59,971 bases of DNA. Source: a virus. The notes under the pieces were generated by a model that saw only the letters and a program-made list of their open reading frames with translations, was not told where the DNA came from and did no database searches. This document shows, in pieces, positions 26,944 through 34,358 of this stretch (position 1 is its first letter; every line of letters begins with the position of its first letter). Made by a program: the position numbers and the translations under genes. The DNA lies in IMG/VR virus record IMGVR_UViG_3300025769_000114, positions 1 through 59,971 of that record. One strand, 5' to 3'.

Positions 26944-27360
26944 TTATAAATCCTTAAACCTTTCAATATCGTAGTACACCACTGGCTCCATGTCTTGGTT
27001 GTCACTGCGGTCAACGCGCCCACCAAAACCGACGCCGTTTGGTTTTTCCTTGAAGTTGATCCACCCAGCCTGATCCTTCCATTTCACAATCAATATGCAA
27101 GGAACCCCAGTTGCATCGGTCAAAGCCTTAGCCGCCATGACCTTTGATACCGATATCATGTAGGTTTCGTAGACATCCTTCCGTACCTTTCGGCACTTGA
27201 TCTCAGCGAACAAAACAATATCTGGCCCTCGCCTGAAGCTAATGTCTATTGGGTACTTTGGCGGATTCCTTACCCATTGCATGTTGTGCTTGCTCGCAAA
27301 CAAGCCAGCAACGTGAGACTCGTATTCGATATCCTCATCGGTTTCGTATGTAGGCCTCAT
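26944..27360 (-). CDS. PD-(D/E)XK nuclease-fold protein (138 aa)
   Basis: The core pattern is E14 (EYESHVAGLFA helix), D39 (YPIDIS), then E53-I-K55 after a beta strand (DIVLFAEIKCRK), matching the D...ExK active site of the restriction-endonuclease fold. Size and context fit a small VRR/Hjc-like structure-specific nuclease. It follows the NinB-like gene, so a role in processing recombination or replication intermediates is likely. Confidence 0.62.
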   Translation of the reverse strand: MRPTYETDEDIEYESHVAGLFASKHNMQWVRNPPKYPIDISFRRGPDIVLFAEIKCRKVRKDVYETYMISVSKVMAAKALTDATGVPCILIVKWKDQAGWINFKEKPNGVGFGGRVDRSDNQDMEPVVYYDIERFKDL

Positions 27361-27761
27361 CTTGGCGTTGGGATCTTAAACCCCATCTCCGCTGCGGTAT
27401 TGATCAGGTTATCTATTAACCGTGCATATGTTGTTACGCTGGTTTCACCACTACGCTTCACAGCCCTGCGTCTAGGCCCAAACCGAGTCTGCACCTCTTC
27501 ACTGCCGAATGTTATGCACAGCATCTCCTCATGCATCTCATCGGGTGTCATGCCGCAGTGATCTGCAAAGCTGTTACACCATTTGCGGTAATAGCTTTCT
27601 TGATTCCTGCTCCTGCTCTTTTGCACAGGCTTAAGCTCAATCACCAAGCCCTTCTTGCACTTCAAGAACAACTCCATGATCTCAGTGCTGCGGTTGGGAA
27701 CTAGGGCGCATATCGGCCCCAGTATCTCCCCAACACCAGCGCCTTTAATATCAAGACGCAT
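27357..27761 (-). CDS. NinB-like recombination protein (134 aa)
   Basis: The start MRLDIKG (27761) has AAGGG upstream; in-frame starts at 27785 and 27779 are alternatives. The sequence KSRSRNQESYYRKWCNSFAD, then TPDEMHEEM, then ETSVTTYARLIDNLINTAAE follows the order of NinB/NinB-like proteins, which bind single-stranded DNA in phage recombination. The surrounding operon (annealase, exonuclease, SSB) supports this. Confidence 0.6.
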   Translation of the reverse strand: MRLDIKGAGVGEILGPICALVPNRSTEIMELFLKCKKGLVIELKPVQKSRSRNQESYYRKWCNSFADHCGMTPDEMHEEMLCITFGSEEVQTRFGPRRRAVKRSGETSVTTYARLIDNLINTAAEMGFKIPTPR

Positions 27762-28038
27762 CGACCAAGAACCCTTCATCGTCAACTACAGGCGCTATAA
27801 CATCCTTGTGCGCTTCCACAAGCTTATCTATTACCTCCTCAACACGATCTAAGGCCTCAGCTAGATCCTCGGCGTTACTTTCACGAACCAGAGTCTCACC
27901 AAGGTGCAATAGTGCCGCCCTATAATTGGGATGGTAGGTTTTAGACCTCCACTTGCCGCCCATGAACGACTGCACTATCCAGTTCAAAGGATCAGAAATG
28001 ATCCTAGTTTCTTCATCAATCTTTACCACTATTGGCAT
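27751..28038 (-). CDS. Hypothetical protein (95 aa)
   Basis: AAGGAG lies before the ATG. The first half is beta-like (VKIDEETRIISDPLNWIVQS), and the second is a long acidic helix (LAEALDRVEEVIDKLVEAH). It overlaps the NinB-like start by 11 bases. No family recognised; operon membership suggests a recombination or nucleotide role. Confidence 0.55.
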   Translation of the reverse strand: MPIVVKIDEETRIISDPLNWIVQSFMGGKWRSKTYHPNYRAALLHLGETLVRESNAEDLAEALDRVEEVIDKLVEAHKDVIAPVVDDEGFLVDAS

Positions 28039-28048
28039 CGTTTACTCC

Positions 28049-28363
28049 TTAAAACGGTATGTCTTCGTCAAAATCAATCGGATCAGCCTGTTGCTGCGGA
28101 GCCTCTTCCTTGGGCGCTTTGTAGACCTCAGTACCGAGCCACTTGTACTCGGAGCCAGTCTGCTTCGCCACTCGGTTCCACATGCCCACATCAATCTTCA
28201 TCTTAAAATCAGGATCTGGACTCGCCTGATTCTCCTTGTACATTTCCAAGAGAAGCTTTAACTGCTCTGGGGTGATGTAGATGTGCCCCCGAAAGTCTGG
28301 GTGCTTTTCGTTCTTTTTGTTGTGAGGCCACAAACCGCCTTCGCCTTTTGGATAACTAGCCAT
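28049..28363 (-). CDS. SSB-like single-stranded DNA-binding protein (104 aa)
   Basis: The C-terminal tip DFDEDIPF is the acidic SSB-type tail that recruits partner proteins. It follows a Gln/Pro linker. The N-terminal 75 residues (FRGHIYITPEQLKLLLEMY, KMKIDVGMWNRV, YKWLGTEVY) fit a compact OB-fold-like domain. It overlaps the annealase gene by 8 bases, consistent with an annealase-SSB pair. Confidence 0.65.
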   Translation of the reverse strand: MASYPKGEGGLWPHNKKNEKHPDFRGHIYITPEQLKLLLEMYKENQASPDPDFKMKIDVGMWNRVAKQTGSEYKWLGTEVYKAPKEEAPQQQADPIDFDEDIPF

Positions 28364-29084
28364 TAGCTTTTTCCTTGCTGTTAAGTTCGTCCTGCTTCGC
28401 CTTCATAGCAGCCGCAAGTCTGTCGTAGGATTTAGGGAACTTGGATTGAATGTGGTCAACGGCTTTTTTGTTTGCCTCCCACATGCTACGCAGCCCCTTC
28501 TTAGTTTCGACCATGCCCTCAACTGTTGAGATCATCATGTCTACCCAGCCATCCGCTTGCTCAGCATTGAAGGCAAGATAAAACTCTTCTTCTTCTGCAT
28601 CACCAGCGTCTGCCTTTGGTTCTGGTTTCTTTTTGGGCGGCTGCTTGGCCTTAGGCTTTTGTTCAGCCACAGGTTGTTCAGCCTCAGTGTCATCCCATGT
28701 ATCTTCCGGCTGCACCTGACCTTGGAAGATGTGAAAGCCAAGTCCGAACATAGCAATCGTCTTAACTAGACAGCGCATTTTGGTGTCGCTGATATCACGG
28801 GCGCTAGGGTTAGGGATGGCTTGGTTTTTGTAGTTCATCACAGGCAACCACATATGACGGGCGTGGCCTTCGATAGCTACTGTGCAGTGAATAGTTTGCG
28901 ATCCGTCACCGTGGATCTCAATCTCGCCAAACTCGTAGTGGGCCGTGGGGTAATGCATCATCAACAACCGCCATGCCTCATTCCAAGGTAGGTACGTTAG
29001 TCCGTTCTTTTGCTTGGCGGACTCACCACATTTAACTGGGTAAAGGGTATCCCAGATATCGCGTAGCGATACGTTAGTTTCCAT
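28356..29084 (-). CDS. Single-strand annealing protein, Sak/DUF1071 family (242 aa)
   Basis: Residues 25-125 carry LTYLPWNEAWRLLM, NPSARDISDTKMRCLVKTIA and MFGLGFHIF, hallmarks of DUF1071 (Sak-like, Rad52 superfamily) annealases. The middle is a Lys/Pro/Glu linker and the C-terminus is helical. It likely pairs with the exonuclease at 29562 and the SSB-like protein to make a phage recombination system. A GCAGGAGTGCAA leader lies directly before the ATG. Confidence 0.8.
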   Translation of the reverse strand: METNVSLRDIWDTLYPVKCGESAKQKNGLTYLPWNEAWRLLMMHYPTAHYEFGEIEIHGDGSQTIHCTVAIEGHARHMWLPVMNYKNQAIPNPSARDISDTKMRCLVKTIAMFGLGFHIFQGQVQPEDTWDDTEAEQPVAEQKPKAKQPPKKKPEPKADAGDAEEEEFYLAFNAEQADGWVDMMISTVEGMVETKKGLRSMWEANKKAVDHIQSKFPKSYDRLAAAMKAKQDELNSKEKANG

Positions 29085-29097
29085 ATTGCACTCCTGC
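29085..29097 (-). promoter_or_regulatory. Shared translation leader GCAGGAGTGCAAT, copy 1
   Basis: This is the ribosome site of the annealase gene. It is the same 13-base string as before the gene starting at 30725, and is conserved well beyond the core AGGAG, suggesting selection on the whole leader. Confidence 0.55.
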
Positions 29098-29103
29098 TAT
29101 GGG

Positions 29104-29388
29104 TTAGTTTTGAGAACTGAATGGGTCTTTTTTGAACCCCGTAAATTTGTTTCGGTAATACTTCTTTGGGACGCTATAGAACTCTTCTAGAGCGGCCTCA
29201 ATCAGCATTGCTATTTCAATCGGCTCCAGCGCGTAAAACTGCGCCATCGGAAAGCCTGTTATGAAGCCCTTGGCCCAAGTGAACGAGGCTTGCCCGTTGT
29301 TGGTGGACATCTTCAGTGCTGGTATCTGCGTTATCTGGAACACAGCGACCATCTTTTCATAGGTTTCTTTGTCAGTCCCGATCATCAT
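29104..29388 (-). CDS. Hypothetical protein (94 aa)
   Basis: GAGGAAG precedes ATGATG; either ATG may be used. It is mixed alpha/beta with FITGFPMAQFYALEPIEIA and a basic C-terminus. No family recognised. It lies between the exonuclease and annealase genes. Confidence 0.5.
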   Translation of the reverse strand: MMIGTDKETYEKMVAVFQITQIPALKMSTNNGQASFTWAKGFITGFPMAQFYALEPIEIAMLIEAALEEFYSVPKKYYRNKFTGFKKDPFSSQN

Positions 29389-29602
29389 CTTCCTCCACTA
29401 ATCTGGGCTTTTTGTGCAAAAACGTCTCGCACCAATGCATGATTTCATACACAGCTTCAGTCACTAGCTCTGGCTCAATCGGCTCAATCACAGTTGAAAG
29501 AGTTCCGGTTTCTGAGTCATAGCTGAAGTGCATGTGCAGCTCGCCTTTATCCGTTTCCACATCAAGTCTCCAGTTGATTTTGATCACACCACCTCGCAAC
29601 AC
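29372..29602 (-). CDS. Hypothetical protein (76 aa)
   Basis: It overlaps the exonuclease 3' end. The long start is a GTG at 29602; a GTG at 29587, with GAGGT just before it, is a good alternative. An N-terminal beta region (INWRLDVETDKGELHMHFSY) is followed by an acidic helix and a basic/acidic end. Function unknown. Confidence 0.5.
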   Translation of the reverse strand: MLRGGVIKINWRLDVETDKGELHMHFSYDSETGTLSTVIEPIEPELVTEAVYEIMHWCETFLHKKPRLVEEDDDRD

Positions 29603-30440
29603 GACACCAATCTTGAGCGCACCGAGTAGACTCGCCTACCCGCTCTTCGATCAAGTGGTCTTTGCCAAGTGATTTGATGTAGGCTTCGGCCTCATCCCTT
29701 GACGTTAGGACGCGCACAGCCCGTTTACGGCCTTTTTTATTCACAGCATAGGTGGTTGGCTTCTCCCAACGCTCGGCTCCTGTGCAGGGCGGTAACACGC
29801 CTCCAGTCATGTGGTCAAACTCAGCTTGTTGATGCAGCAGCACCCGATCCAGCATGTACTGGTCTGTCTCCTCGACGCTCCACATCGGTATCTCTACCAT
29901 ATGGATTGGCGAGTCTGGATAGTCTGGCTCCATCTGAGCTTTACGCCGCTGCCAATCACGCAGTATCGCTATAATCCTTAACCCTTTGACTGGTAAATCC
30001 TTAGCAGACCTCACAAGCCAAGCATATGCGTTAAGTTGATTGTGCCATTCGGTTTTGTCGTGAATGACAGACCAGACAGAAGTCACCTTGTAGTCACTTA
30101 CCAGTACGCCATCGTCGTGCAGTTCCTGCAAGTCAATCGCGCCACTGATCGTCCAACCCTCCACCTCAGCATACAGCCGCTCCTCTGATACAACGCCCAC
30201 AGCAGTGGTGTCCTCGACAGCCTTCTCAAACATGCCGTGAACACTAGTGCCGAAGCGTGACCAGAGAAAATCGACCACATCCTGAGACATCTCGTCTTCA
30301 TGCTCGCGCTGCAAAATGGCTACCCTTGGGCTGTCTATCAACTGAGTCACTGACCTGTTGGACTTGCCTTTTGTGTAATCATCCTGCGTTAAAGCGTTTA
30401 CAACGATCTGCGGAAGGTTGAAATGATTCGTTATCTTCAC
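29562..30440 (-). CDS. Cas4/RecB-like PD-(D/E)XK exonuclease (292 aa)
   Basis: GTG start. Catalytic pattern: H68 in GTSVHGMFE, D103 in GAIDLQE, then D116-Y-K118 in VSDYKVT, as in RecB/Cas4-type nucleases. C-terminal C274, C279 and C285, with C219 further upstream, could bind an Fe-S cluster as in Cas4/AddB. It likely resects DNA ends for the annealase in the same operon. Confidence 0.75.
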   Translation of the reverse strand: MKITNHFNLPQIVVNALTQDDYTKGKSNRSVTQLIDSPRVAILQREHEDEMSQDVVDFLWSRFGTSVHGMFEKAVEDTTAVGVVSEERLYAEVEGWTISGAIDLQELHDDGVLVSDYKVTSVWSVIHDKTEWHNQLNAYAWLVRSAKDLPVKGLRIIAILRDWQRRKAQMEPDYPDSPIHMVEIPMWSVEETDQYMLDRVLLHQQAEFDHMTGGVLPPCTGAERWEKPTTYAVNKKGRKRAVRVLTSRDEAEAYIKSLGKDHLIEERVGESTRCAQDWCRVARWCDQNQLET

Positions 30441-30443
30441 TGG

Positions 30444-30725
30444 CTACTCAGCGTATTCGCACATGCTGATTCTGGAGTAGCCGCCCTTCTCTTCCTTACA
30501 GTTTTTCACCTTGTAAGAGATGGAAGCTTCCTTTGGCACGGTTTTGCGAAACTGAACCGCATAATTGTGAACACAGCGCACTACACTTGCCTTGCCCAGA
30601 CCTTCGTAGTCGTAAGGCACATCAAAATGCTGACCATGTTTTAGTTGCTTAATTGTTTCCATAAACTCAACCCGAAGCATGTACTCCTTCGATAGCGGTT
30701 TAGGCGCTTCTTCAATTTTGAACAT
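30444..30725 (-). CDS. Hypothetical protein (93 aa), paralogue-like to next upstream gene
   Basis: The start MFKIEEA is supported by the GCAGGAGTGCAAT leader directly before ATG; the longer frame to 30923 overlaps the upstream gene and lacks such a site. MLRVEFMETIKQLKHGQHFDV and the C-terminal GGYSRISMCEY resemble the layout of the 105-residue protein upstream, suggesting an old duplication. Possible small DNA-binding protein; function unknown. Confidence 0.55.
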   Translation of the reverse strand: MFKIEEAPKPLSKEYMLRVEFMETIKQLKHGQHFDVPYDYEGLGKASVVRCVHNYAVQFRKTVPKEASISYKVKNCKEEKGGYSRISMCEYAE

Positions 30726-30738
30726 ATTGCACTCCTGC
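30726..30738 (-). promoter_or_regulatory. Shared translation leader GCAGGAGTGCAAT, copy 2
   Basis: Thirteen bases directly before the ATG are identical to 29085-29097 before the annealase gene. The first twelve are also found before the primase-helicase ATG at 31860-31871. It includes the AGGAG ribosome site. Confidence 0.55.
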
Positions 30739-30747
30739 GTTTGTTCA

Positions 30748-31065
30748 TTAGGCGACTCGGTACACCCTGAGTCCACTTCGCCCTGAGTGGGGGTCTTCGT
30801 ATTTCCTGACAGAAAATTTCGTATCCATCGAAACATGAGAGCTTTCATCCTGTTGCAGTCTGCGTATTGCTGATCTGATTGCGTTGGTCTTTGCCTTGCG
30901 GTGATTTTCGTTATCAGTCGCAATAAAGAATGATTGGTTAACCCTCATCTGGCTGATGATTTCTTTGAAGTTGCTGGGAAGACTTTCGCCCGTACCCATC
31001 CGGTTGTCTTTTGGTAAGGGGACATTGTCCTCCAATACCAACAAACTGTCGTTTTGAATTGTCAT
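30748..31065 (-). CDS. Hypothetical protein, possible DNA-binding (105 aa)
   Basis: GGAG lies 9 bases before the ATG. LPSNFKEIISQMRVNQSFFI, then IRSAIRRLQQ, then GRSGLRVYRV are patterns of small phage proteins of unknown function, with a basic helix that may contact DNA. The start codon lies in a TCATAA-G-TTATGA palindrome (31062-31074). It is the first well-supported gene of the minus-strand recombination operon. Confidence 0.5.
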   Translation of the reverse strand: MTIQNDSLLVLEDNVPLPKDNRMGTGESLPSNFKEIISQMRVNQSFFIATDNENHRKAKTNAIRSAIRRLQQDESSHVSMDTKFSVRKYEDPHSGRSGLRVYRVA

Positions 31066-31120
31066 AAGTTATGACTCCAGTTTCCTCTAGTTCTTGTAAG
31101 AAATTTTTTAATTTAGCCAT
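30938..31120 (-). CDS. Possible short leader protein (60 aa), doubtful
   Basis: The frame MAKLKNFLQELEETGVITYD is open but overlaps the 105-residue gene by 128 bases in another frame and has no ribosome site. Only the first 25 residues look protein-like. It could be a leader peptide opening the operon, or chance. Confidence 0.25.
   Translation of the reverse strand: MAKLKNFLQELEETGVITYDNSKRQFVGIGGQCPLTKRQPDGYGRKSSQQLQRNHQPDEG
31062..31074. promoter_or_regulatory. Palindrome TCATAA-G-TTATGA at divergent gene starts
   Basis: A perfect 6+6 inverted repeat overlaps the start codon of the minus-strand 105-residue gene and lies 80 bases from the divergent RusA start. It is operator-like in form; no regulator is known. 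Confidence 0.35.
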
Positions 31121-31154
31121 GAGTCCAACAAGTGTGTGTTAAAGTGAAAGCCGA

Positions 31155-31544
31155 ATGTATCAGGAACGCAATACGTTGACAACAGTAGACTTGAAAATAT
31201 ATGGTGAACCCGCGTCGAAAGCGAACAGCAGAAAGCTTGTGACAATACGCGGTAGACCAGCGTTTATCAAAAGCAAGAAAGCTAGAGACTATGTAGCTAT
31301 GTTTGACAAGCAGTGCCCCGTCTTACAGGAATTGTTGGAAGGGGATTTGTCGGTAACAATAACTATTTTTTACGCAACAAGAAGACCTGACCTAGATGAA
31401 AGTGTAATCTTAGATTGTATGCAAGATAAGATTTACAAAAACGATAGGCAGGTCAAAGAGAAGCATATTTTCTGGGGACTAGATCGTGATAACCCAAGAG
31501 CAGAAATTACGGTTACAGAGAAAAATGATCTTGCAGACAGTTAA
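31155..31544 (+). CDS. RusA-like Holliday-junction resolvase (129 aa)
   Basis: RRPDLDESVILDCMQDKIYK followed by NDRQVKEKHI gives the RusA acidic set (D79, D81, D97), with PRAEITV at the C-terminal strand. N-terminal LKIYGEPASKANSRK also matches the family. RusA cuts four-way junctions, resolving replication or recombination branches before packaging. It starts a plus-strand operon divergent from the recombination operon. Confidence 0.82.
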   Translation: MYQERNTLTTVDLKIYGEPASKANSRKLVTIRGRPAFIKSKKARDYVAMFDKQCPVLQELLEGDLSVTITIFYATRRPDLDESVILDCMQDKIYKNDRQVKEKHIFWGLDRDNPRAEITVTEKNDLADS

Positions 31545-31758
31545 GGACTTAGACGGCAGCAGCGCCCGTGAGCGTATTGACGCCATCAAATTCTTTTACG
31601 ATGAAAAGCAAGCAGCAGGGATACGGGTAGAACACCCGCTTGAGTTGAGACGCAAGGCTCTTGATGCGGCGAGGCTTGATGGGGTGCAGAGAACAAGAGC
31701 CGTCAATGACTTAGTAGAAGAGATAGAGGAGGAATTCCTTAGGAATATGCCTACTTAG
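31525..31758 (+). CDS. Hypothetical helical protein (77 aa)
   Basis: The ATG at 31525 is inside the RusA 3' end; a GTG at 31486 is the alternative. The protein is helical and charged (SSARERIDAIKFFYDEKQAA, LRRKALDAARLDG). Its stop lies inside the first operator repeats, so it may be co-regulated with the next gene. Function unknown. Confidence 0.5.
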   Translation: MILQTVKDLDGSSARERIDAIKFFYDEKQAAGIRVEHPLELRRKALDAARLDGVQRTRAVNDLVEEIEEEFLRNMPT

Positions 31759-31824
31759 GCATCTTCCTAATTATTTTTAAGGTAATTTCTAAGCTAAGCA
31801 TTTGCTTGGCTTGGCATATTCCTA
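31740..31824. promoter_or_regulatory. Operator array 1, TAGG-N6-CCTA (3 sites)
   Basis: Inverted-repeat sites are TAGGAATATGCCTA (31740-31753), TAGGCATCTTCCTA (31756-31769) and TTGGCATATTCCTA (31811-31824). Spacer length is constant at 6 and the core is AT-rich. The array lies directly upstream of the primase-helicase. The same sites occur six times before the terminase large subunit. A phage-encoded regulator is likely. Confidence 0.65.
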
Positions 31825-31859
31825 AGACAACCTGACGGTTGATTTTAACCACAGCAAAA

Positions 31860-31871
31860 GCAGGAGTGCAA
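31860..31871 (+). promoter_or_regulatory. Shared translation leader GCAGGAGTGCAA, copy 3
   Basis: Twelve bases directly before the primase-helicase ATG match the leaders of two minus-strand early genes. It contains AGGAG and decides the start at 31872 over an in-frame ATG at 31839. Confidence 0.55.
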
Positions 31872-33629
31872 ATGCTAAATCGAGAAGACTTGGATTCAAT
31901 CCTAGTCCAGTACACCGAGGACACAAGAATTGTCTGCCCATCATGCGGCAGCAGCAGAAAGAAAAAAGGACAGAAAACTCTCAGCCTAACGATGGACGGT
32001 AACACCACGCTGTACTACTGCCACCATTGCGGGATAACAGGCAAGACCAAGCATCCTGACTACCGAGAGCCAGCGCCTAAGATCAGGGCAATATCTGTTC
32101 CCAAGACAACCAACAAAGAATTGATCAGCGAATATCTTTCGGGGCGGGGTATCAACCCAACACTGGCAGACAAGTATTCAGTGGTGAATGGTAAAAAATT
32201 CTTCCACGGCCACGGCGAACAAAGCGCCATCGGTTTTGTCTACGGCAACAAAGAAGCCGTGAAGTGGCGAAGCATAGAATCCAAAGCGTTCACTCAAGAC
32301 GGGGCGGCGAGAACCCTGTGGGGTGTTGAGCATATCTCGGACGATGCGACAGTCCTTGTGATTGTCGAGGGCGAAATGGATTTACTGGCGTGTGCCACAG
32401 CAGGGATCGACTACTGCGTTAGCGTTCCCAACGGCGCACCGATCAAAGTCTCAGATAAGAAGCCAAGCCCAGAGGAGGACAATAAGTTTTCTTATGTCTG
32501 GGCGGCAAAGGATTTGATTGAGCGGGTAGATAGAGTGGTCATTGCTGTTGATGGCGATGACGCTGGCGTTGCTCTTGCTGAAGAACTGGCGAGAAGAATC
32601 GGAAGGGCTAAGTGCTGGGCTGTTGACTGGCCTGATGAATGCAAAGATGCAAACGATGTTCTGCAAAAGCTTGGGCCAGAGGCGCTCGCTTCTGCGATAG
32701 ATCAGGCAGCGGCTATGCCGTTGGAGGGCGTTTATTCTGCGGATGACTATGCGCTAGACATTGCCAACCTCTACGACAAGGGACTGGTGGGCGGTCTGTC
32801 TACTGGGCTGGCGTCTGTGGATAAGCTGTTTACTGTGGTGCCGGGGCAATTGTCTGTGGTCACTGGTTTGCCGGGATCTGGCAAGTCAGAGTTTATTGAC
32901 CAGATAATGGTTAATCTAGCGCAGTCTGAGGGGTGGCGGTTTGCTGTTGCCAGCTTTGAGAATCCGCCTCCGCTGCACATTGCCAAGCTCAGCGAGAAGT
33001 ATGTGGGCAAGCCGTTCTTTGAAGGGATGCCTGACAGAATGAGCAGGGTTGAGTCGGTGTCTGCGATGAAATGGGTCAACGATCACTTCCTGTTCTTAGA
33101 GCAGCGCGGCGGCGAGGCTGCGACCATCGACAGTATCTTAGACCGAGCTAGGCAAGCTGTTATGAGACTAGGCATCAGAGGCTTAGTCATTGACCCGTAC
33201 AATTACATCTCACAAAGCAAGTCGGTGGATAACGAGCATCAGGGCATCAACGAAATGCTCACTCGGCTTGTTGCTTTTGCCAGAGCCAATCAGATACACA
33301 TTTGGTTTATTGCTCACCCAGCCAAAATGCCAACCAATCCTGACGGCACAACAGCAGTGCCAAAAGGAATGAACATCTCAGGCAGCGCAGCATTCTTTGC
33401 TAAGGCTGACTTGGGGATCACGGTACACCTCAGTCCTGAGAAGGCCAGCGAAATACATGTCTGGAAGGTTAGGTTCAAGTGGATTGGAGCAACGGGCGGC
33501 ACCGTCTTAGATTATGACATACCGACTGGGCGCTATAGCGAATTGAAGCTAGAGGACATGCCTGATCCATTTACCGCTAGGGTTCCAGACTGGCATGAGA
33601 CAGACGATGACTGGGACATTGAAACCTAA
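31872..33629 (+). CDS. Primase-helicase, T7 gp4/Twinkle-like (585 aa)
   Basis: An N-terminal zinc ribbon (C22, C25, C50, C53) is followed by a TOPRIM domain with E167 in VIVEGEMD and D227/D229 in IAVDGDDAG, then a RecA-type DnaB-like helicase with Walker A GLPGSGKS at 332-339. It primes and unwinds the phage genome. Length is normal for the bifunctional T7 gp4 type. The phage has no visible DNA polymerase, so it probably hands over to the host replisome. Confidence 0.88.
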   Translation: MLNREDLDSILVQYTEDTRIVCPSCGSSRKKKGQKTLSLTMDGNTTLYYCHHCGITGKTKHPDYREPAPKIRAISVPKTTNKELISEYLSGRGINPTLADKYSVVNGKKFFHGHGEQSAIGFVYGNKEAVKWRSIESKAFTQDGAARTLWGVEHISDDATVLVIVEGEMDLLACATAGIDYCVSVPNGAPIKVSDKKPSPEEDNKFSYVWAAKDLIERVDRVVIAVDGDDAGVALAEELARRIGRAKCWAVDWPDECKDANDVLQKLGPEALASAIDQAAAMPLEGVYSADDYALDIANLYDKGLVGGLSTGLASVDKLFTVVPGQLSVVTGLPGSGKSEFIDQIMVNLAQSEGWRFAVASFENPPPLHIAKLSEKYVGKPFFEGMPDRMSRVESVSAMKWVNDHFLFLEQRGGEAATIDSILDRARQAVMRLGIRGLVIDPYNYISQSKSVDNEHQGINEMLTRLVAFARANQIHIWFIAHPAKMPTNPDGTTAVPKGMNISGSAAFFAKADLGITVHLSPEKASEIHVWKVRFKWIGATGGTVLDYDIPTGRYSELKLEDMPDPFTARVPDWHETDDDWDIET

Positions 33630-34041
33630 GCAGGTCAACGACATAGGAACGGCGGCACTACACCGCCGTCATGTCATCAGCTTGGAGCAAGCCGACAGTG
33701 GTGTTGGCCGCGCTCGCATCAATGACCAGATGTTTATTGACAAGTTATTACTTAAAAAAGCAATCACAATTCGGCACCACCAAGCGGCAGAGCGAATACT
33801 TTCGCAAGCTGTTCAGGCGGGTGTTTATCTGAAATCGCCAGACATGACCTCCACGTTTGGCGGCAGCGGTCACAGCAACCGTAACGACAGGCTGCTCATG
33901 CTCAGCAGAACCTTCCGAAAAATTACAAAAGAATTTGGGGAGCCAGCCGCCACCCTCACCTACCTGATGATAGTAGAAGACCAGCCCACCGACTCGCAGT
34001 CAGATATCGACACGCTTATATCAGTCCTAGAGTTTGTATAA
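33607..34041 (+). CDS. Hypothetical protein (144 aa), primase operon
   Basis: The start MTGTLKPKQ lies inside the primase-helicase 3' end; an in-frame ATG 12 bases upstream is also possible. It is basic and helical (INDQMFIDKLLLKKAITIRH, HQAAERILSQAVQAG). Position suggests a replication accessory or loader-type role, but no family was recognised. Confidence 0.5.
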   Translation: MTGTLKPKQVNDIGTAALHRRHVISLEQADSGVGRARINDQMFIDKLLLKKAITIRHHQAAERILSQAVQAGVYLKSPDMTSTFGGSGHSNRNDRLLMLSRTFRKITKEFGEPAATLTYLMIVEDQPTDSQSDIDTLISVLEFV

Positions 34042-34153
34042 GAAAACCAACCTGTTGTCTTGAGTACCCACAGTCGCGTTGTTGGCATGTTTTGTCTGGG
34101 CAGCCGACCCCTCGAAAAATCCTCTGAAAGCCTTATGTTTATTGGGGTTACGA

Positions 34154-34179
34154 TTACGCAAAAATGCGTAAATTTTTTA
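34154..34179 (+). terminator. Rho-independent terminator of the primase operon
   Basis: Perfect 7-bp hairpin TTACGCA / TGCGTAA with an AAAA loop, followed by ATTTTTT, 112 bases after the last plus-strand gene. Confidence 0.7.
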
Positions 34180-34242
34180 TGGTTGGGTAAAAGGGTTTAC
34201 TGATTGGGTAGGGATGTAGGATTGCAGGACGCAAGCCTTATC

Positions 34243-34258
34243 TATTGACTGGTCAATA
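34243..34258. repeat. Palindrome TATTGAC-TG-GTCAATA
   Basis: A perfect 7+7 inverted repeat in the convergent intergenic region between the primase operon and the minus-strand operon. The 2-base spacer suits a protein-binding site better than a hairpin. Role unknown. Confidence 0.4.
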
Positions 34259-34272
34259 AAAGGGAAGGGGGG

Positions 34273-34307
34273 AACCCCTAACCAAGCGGGGGCGCTTGGC
34301 TGGGGTT
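34273..34307 (-). terminator. Strong hairpin, probable terminator of the minus-strand accessory operon
   Basis: The inner stem CCAAGCG/CGCTTGG (7 bp, loop GGGG) is extended by AACCCC/GGGGTT over a small internal loop. On the minus strand it is followed by C/T-rich sequence (CCCTTTTATT). It lies 52 bases beyond the last minus-strand gene. Confidence 0.6.
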
Positions 34308-34358
34308 ATGAAAACGCAGGAGTCCGATAAGTAGAACGTAAAATGCTTTAGCGGTCAA

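Noticed and set aside
26832-27026. 64-codon minus-strand frame overlapping the nuclease gene end
   Set aside because: Overlaps a supported gene by 83 bases, no ribosome site; only the last 40 residues look protein-like.
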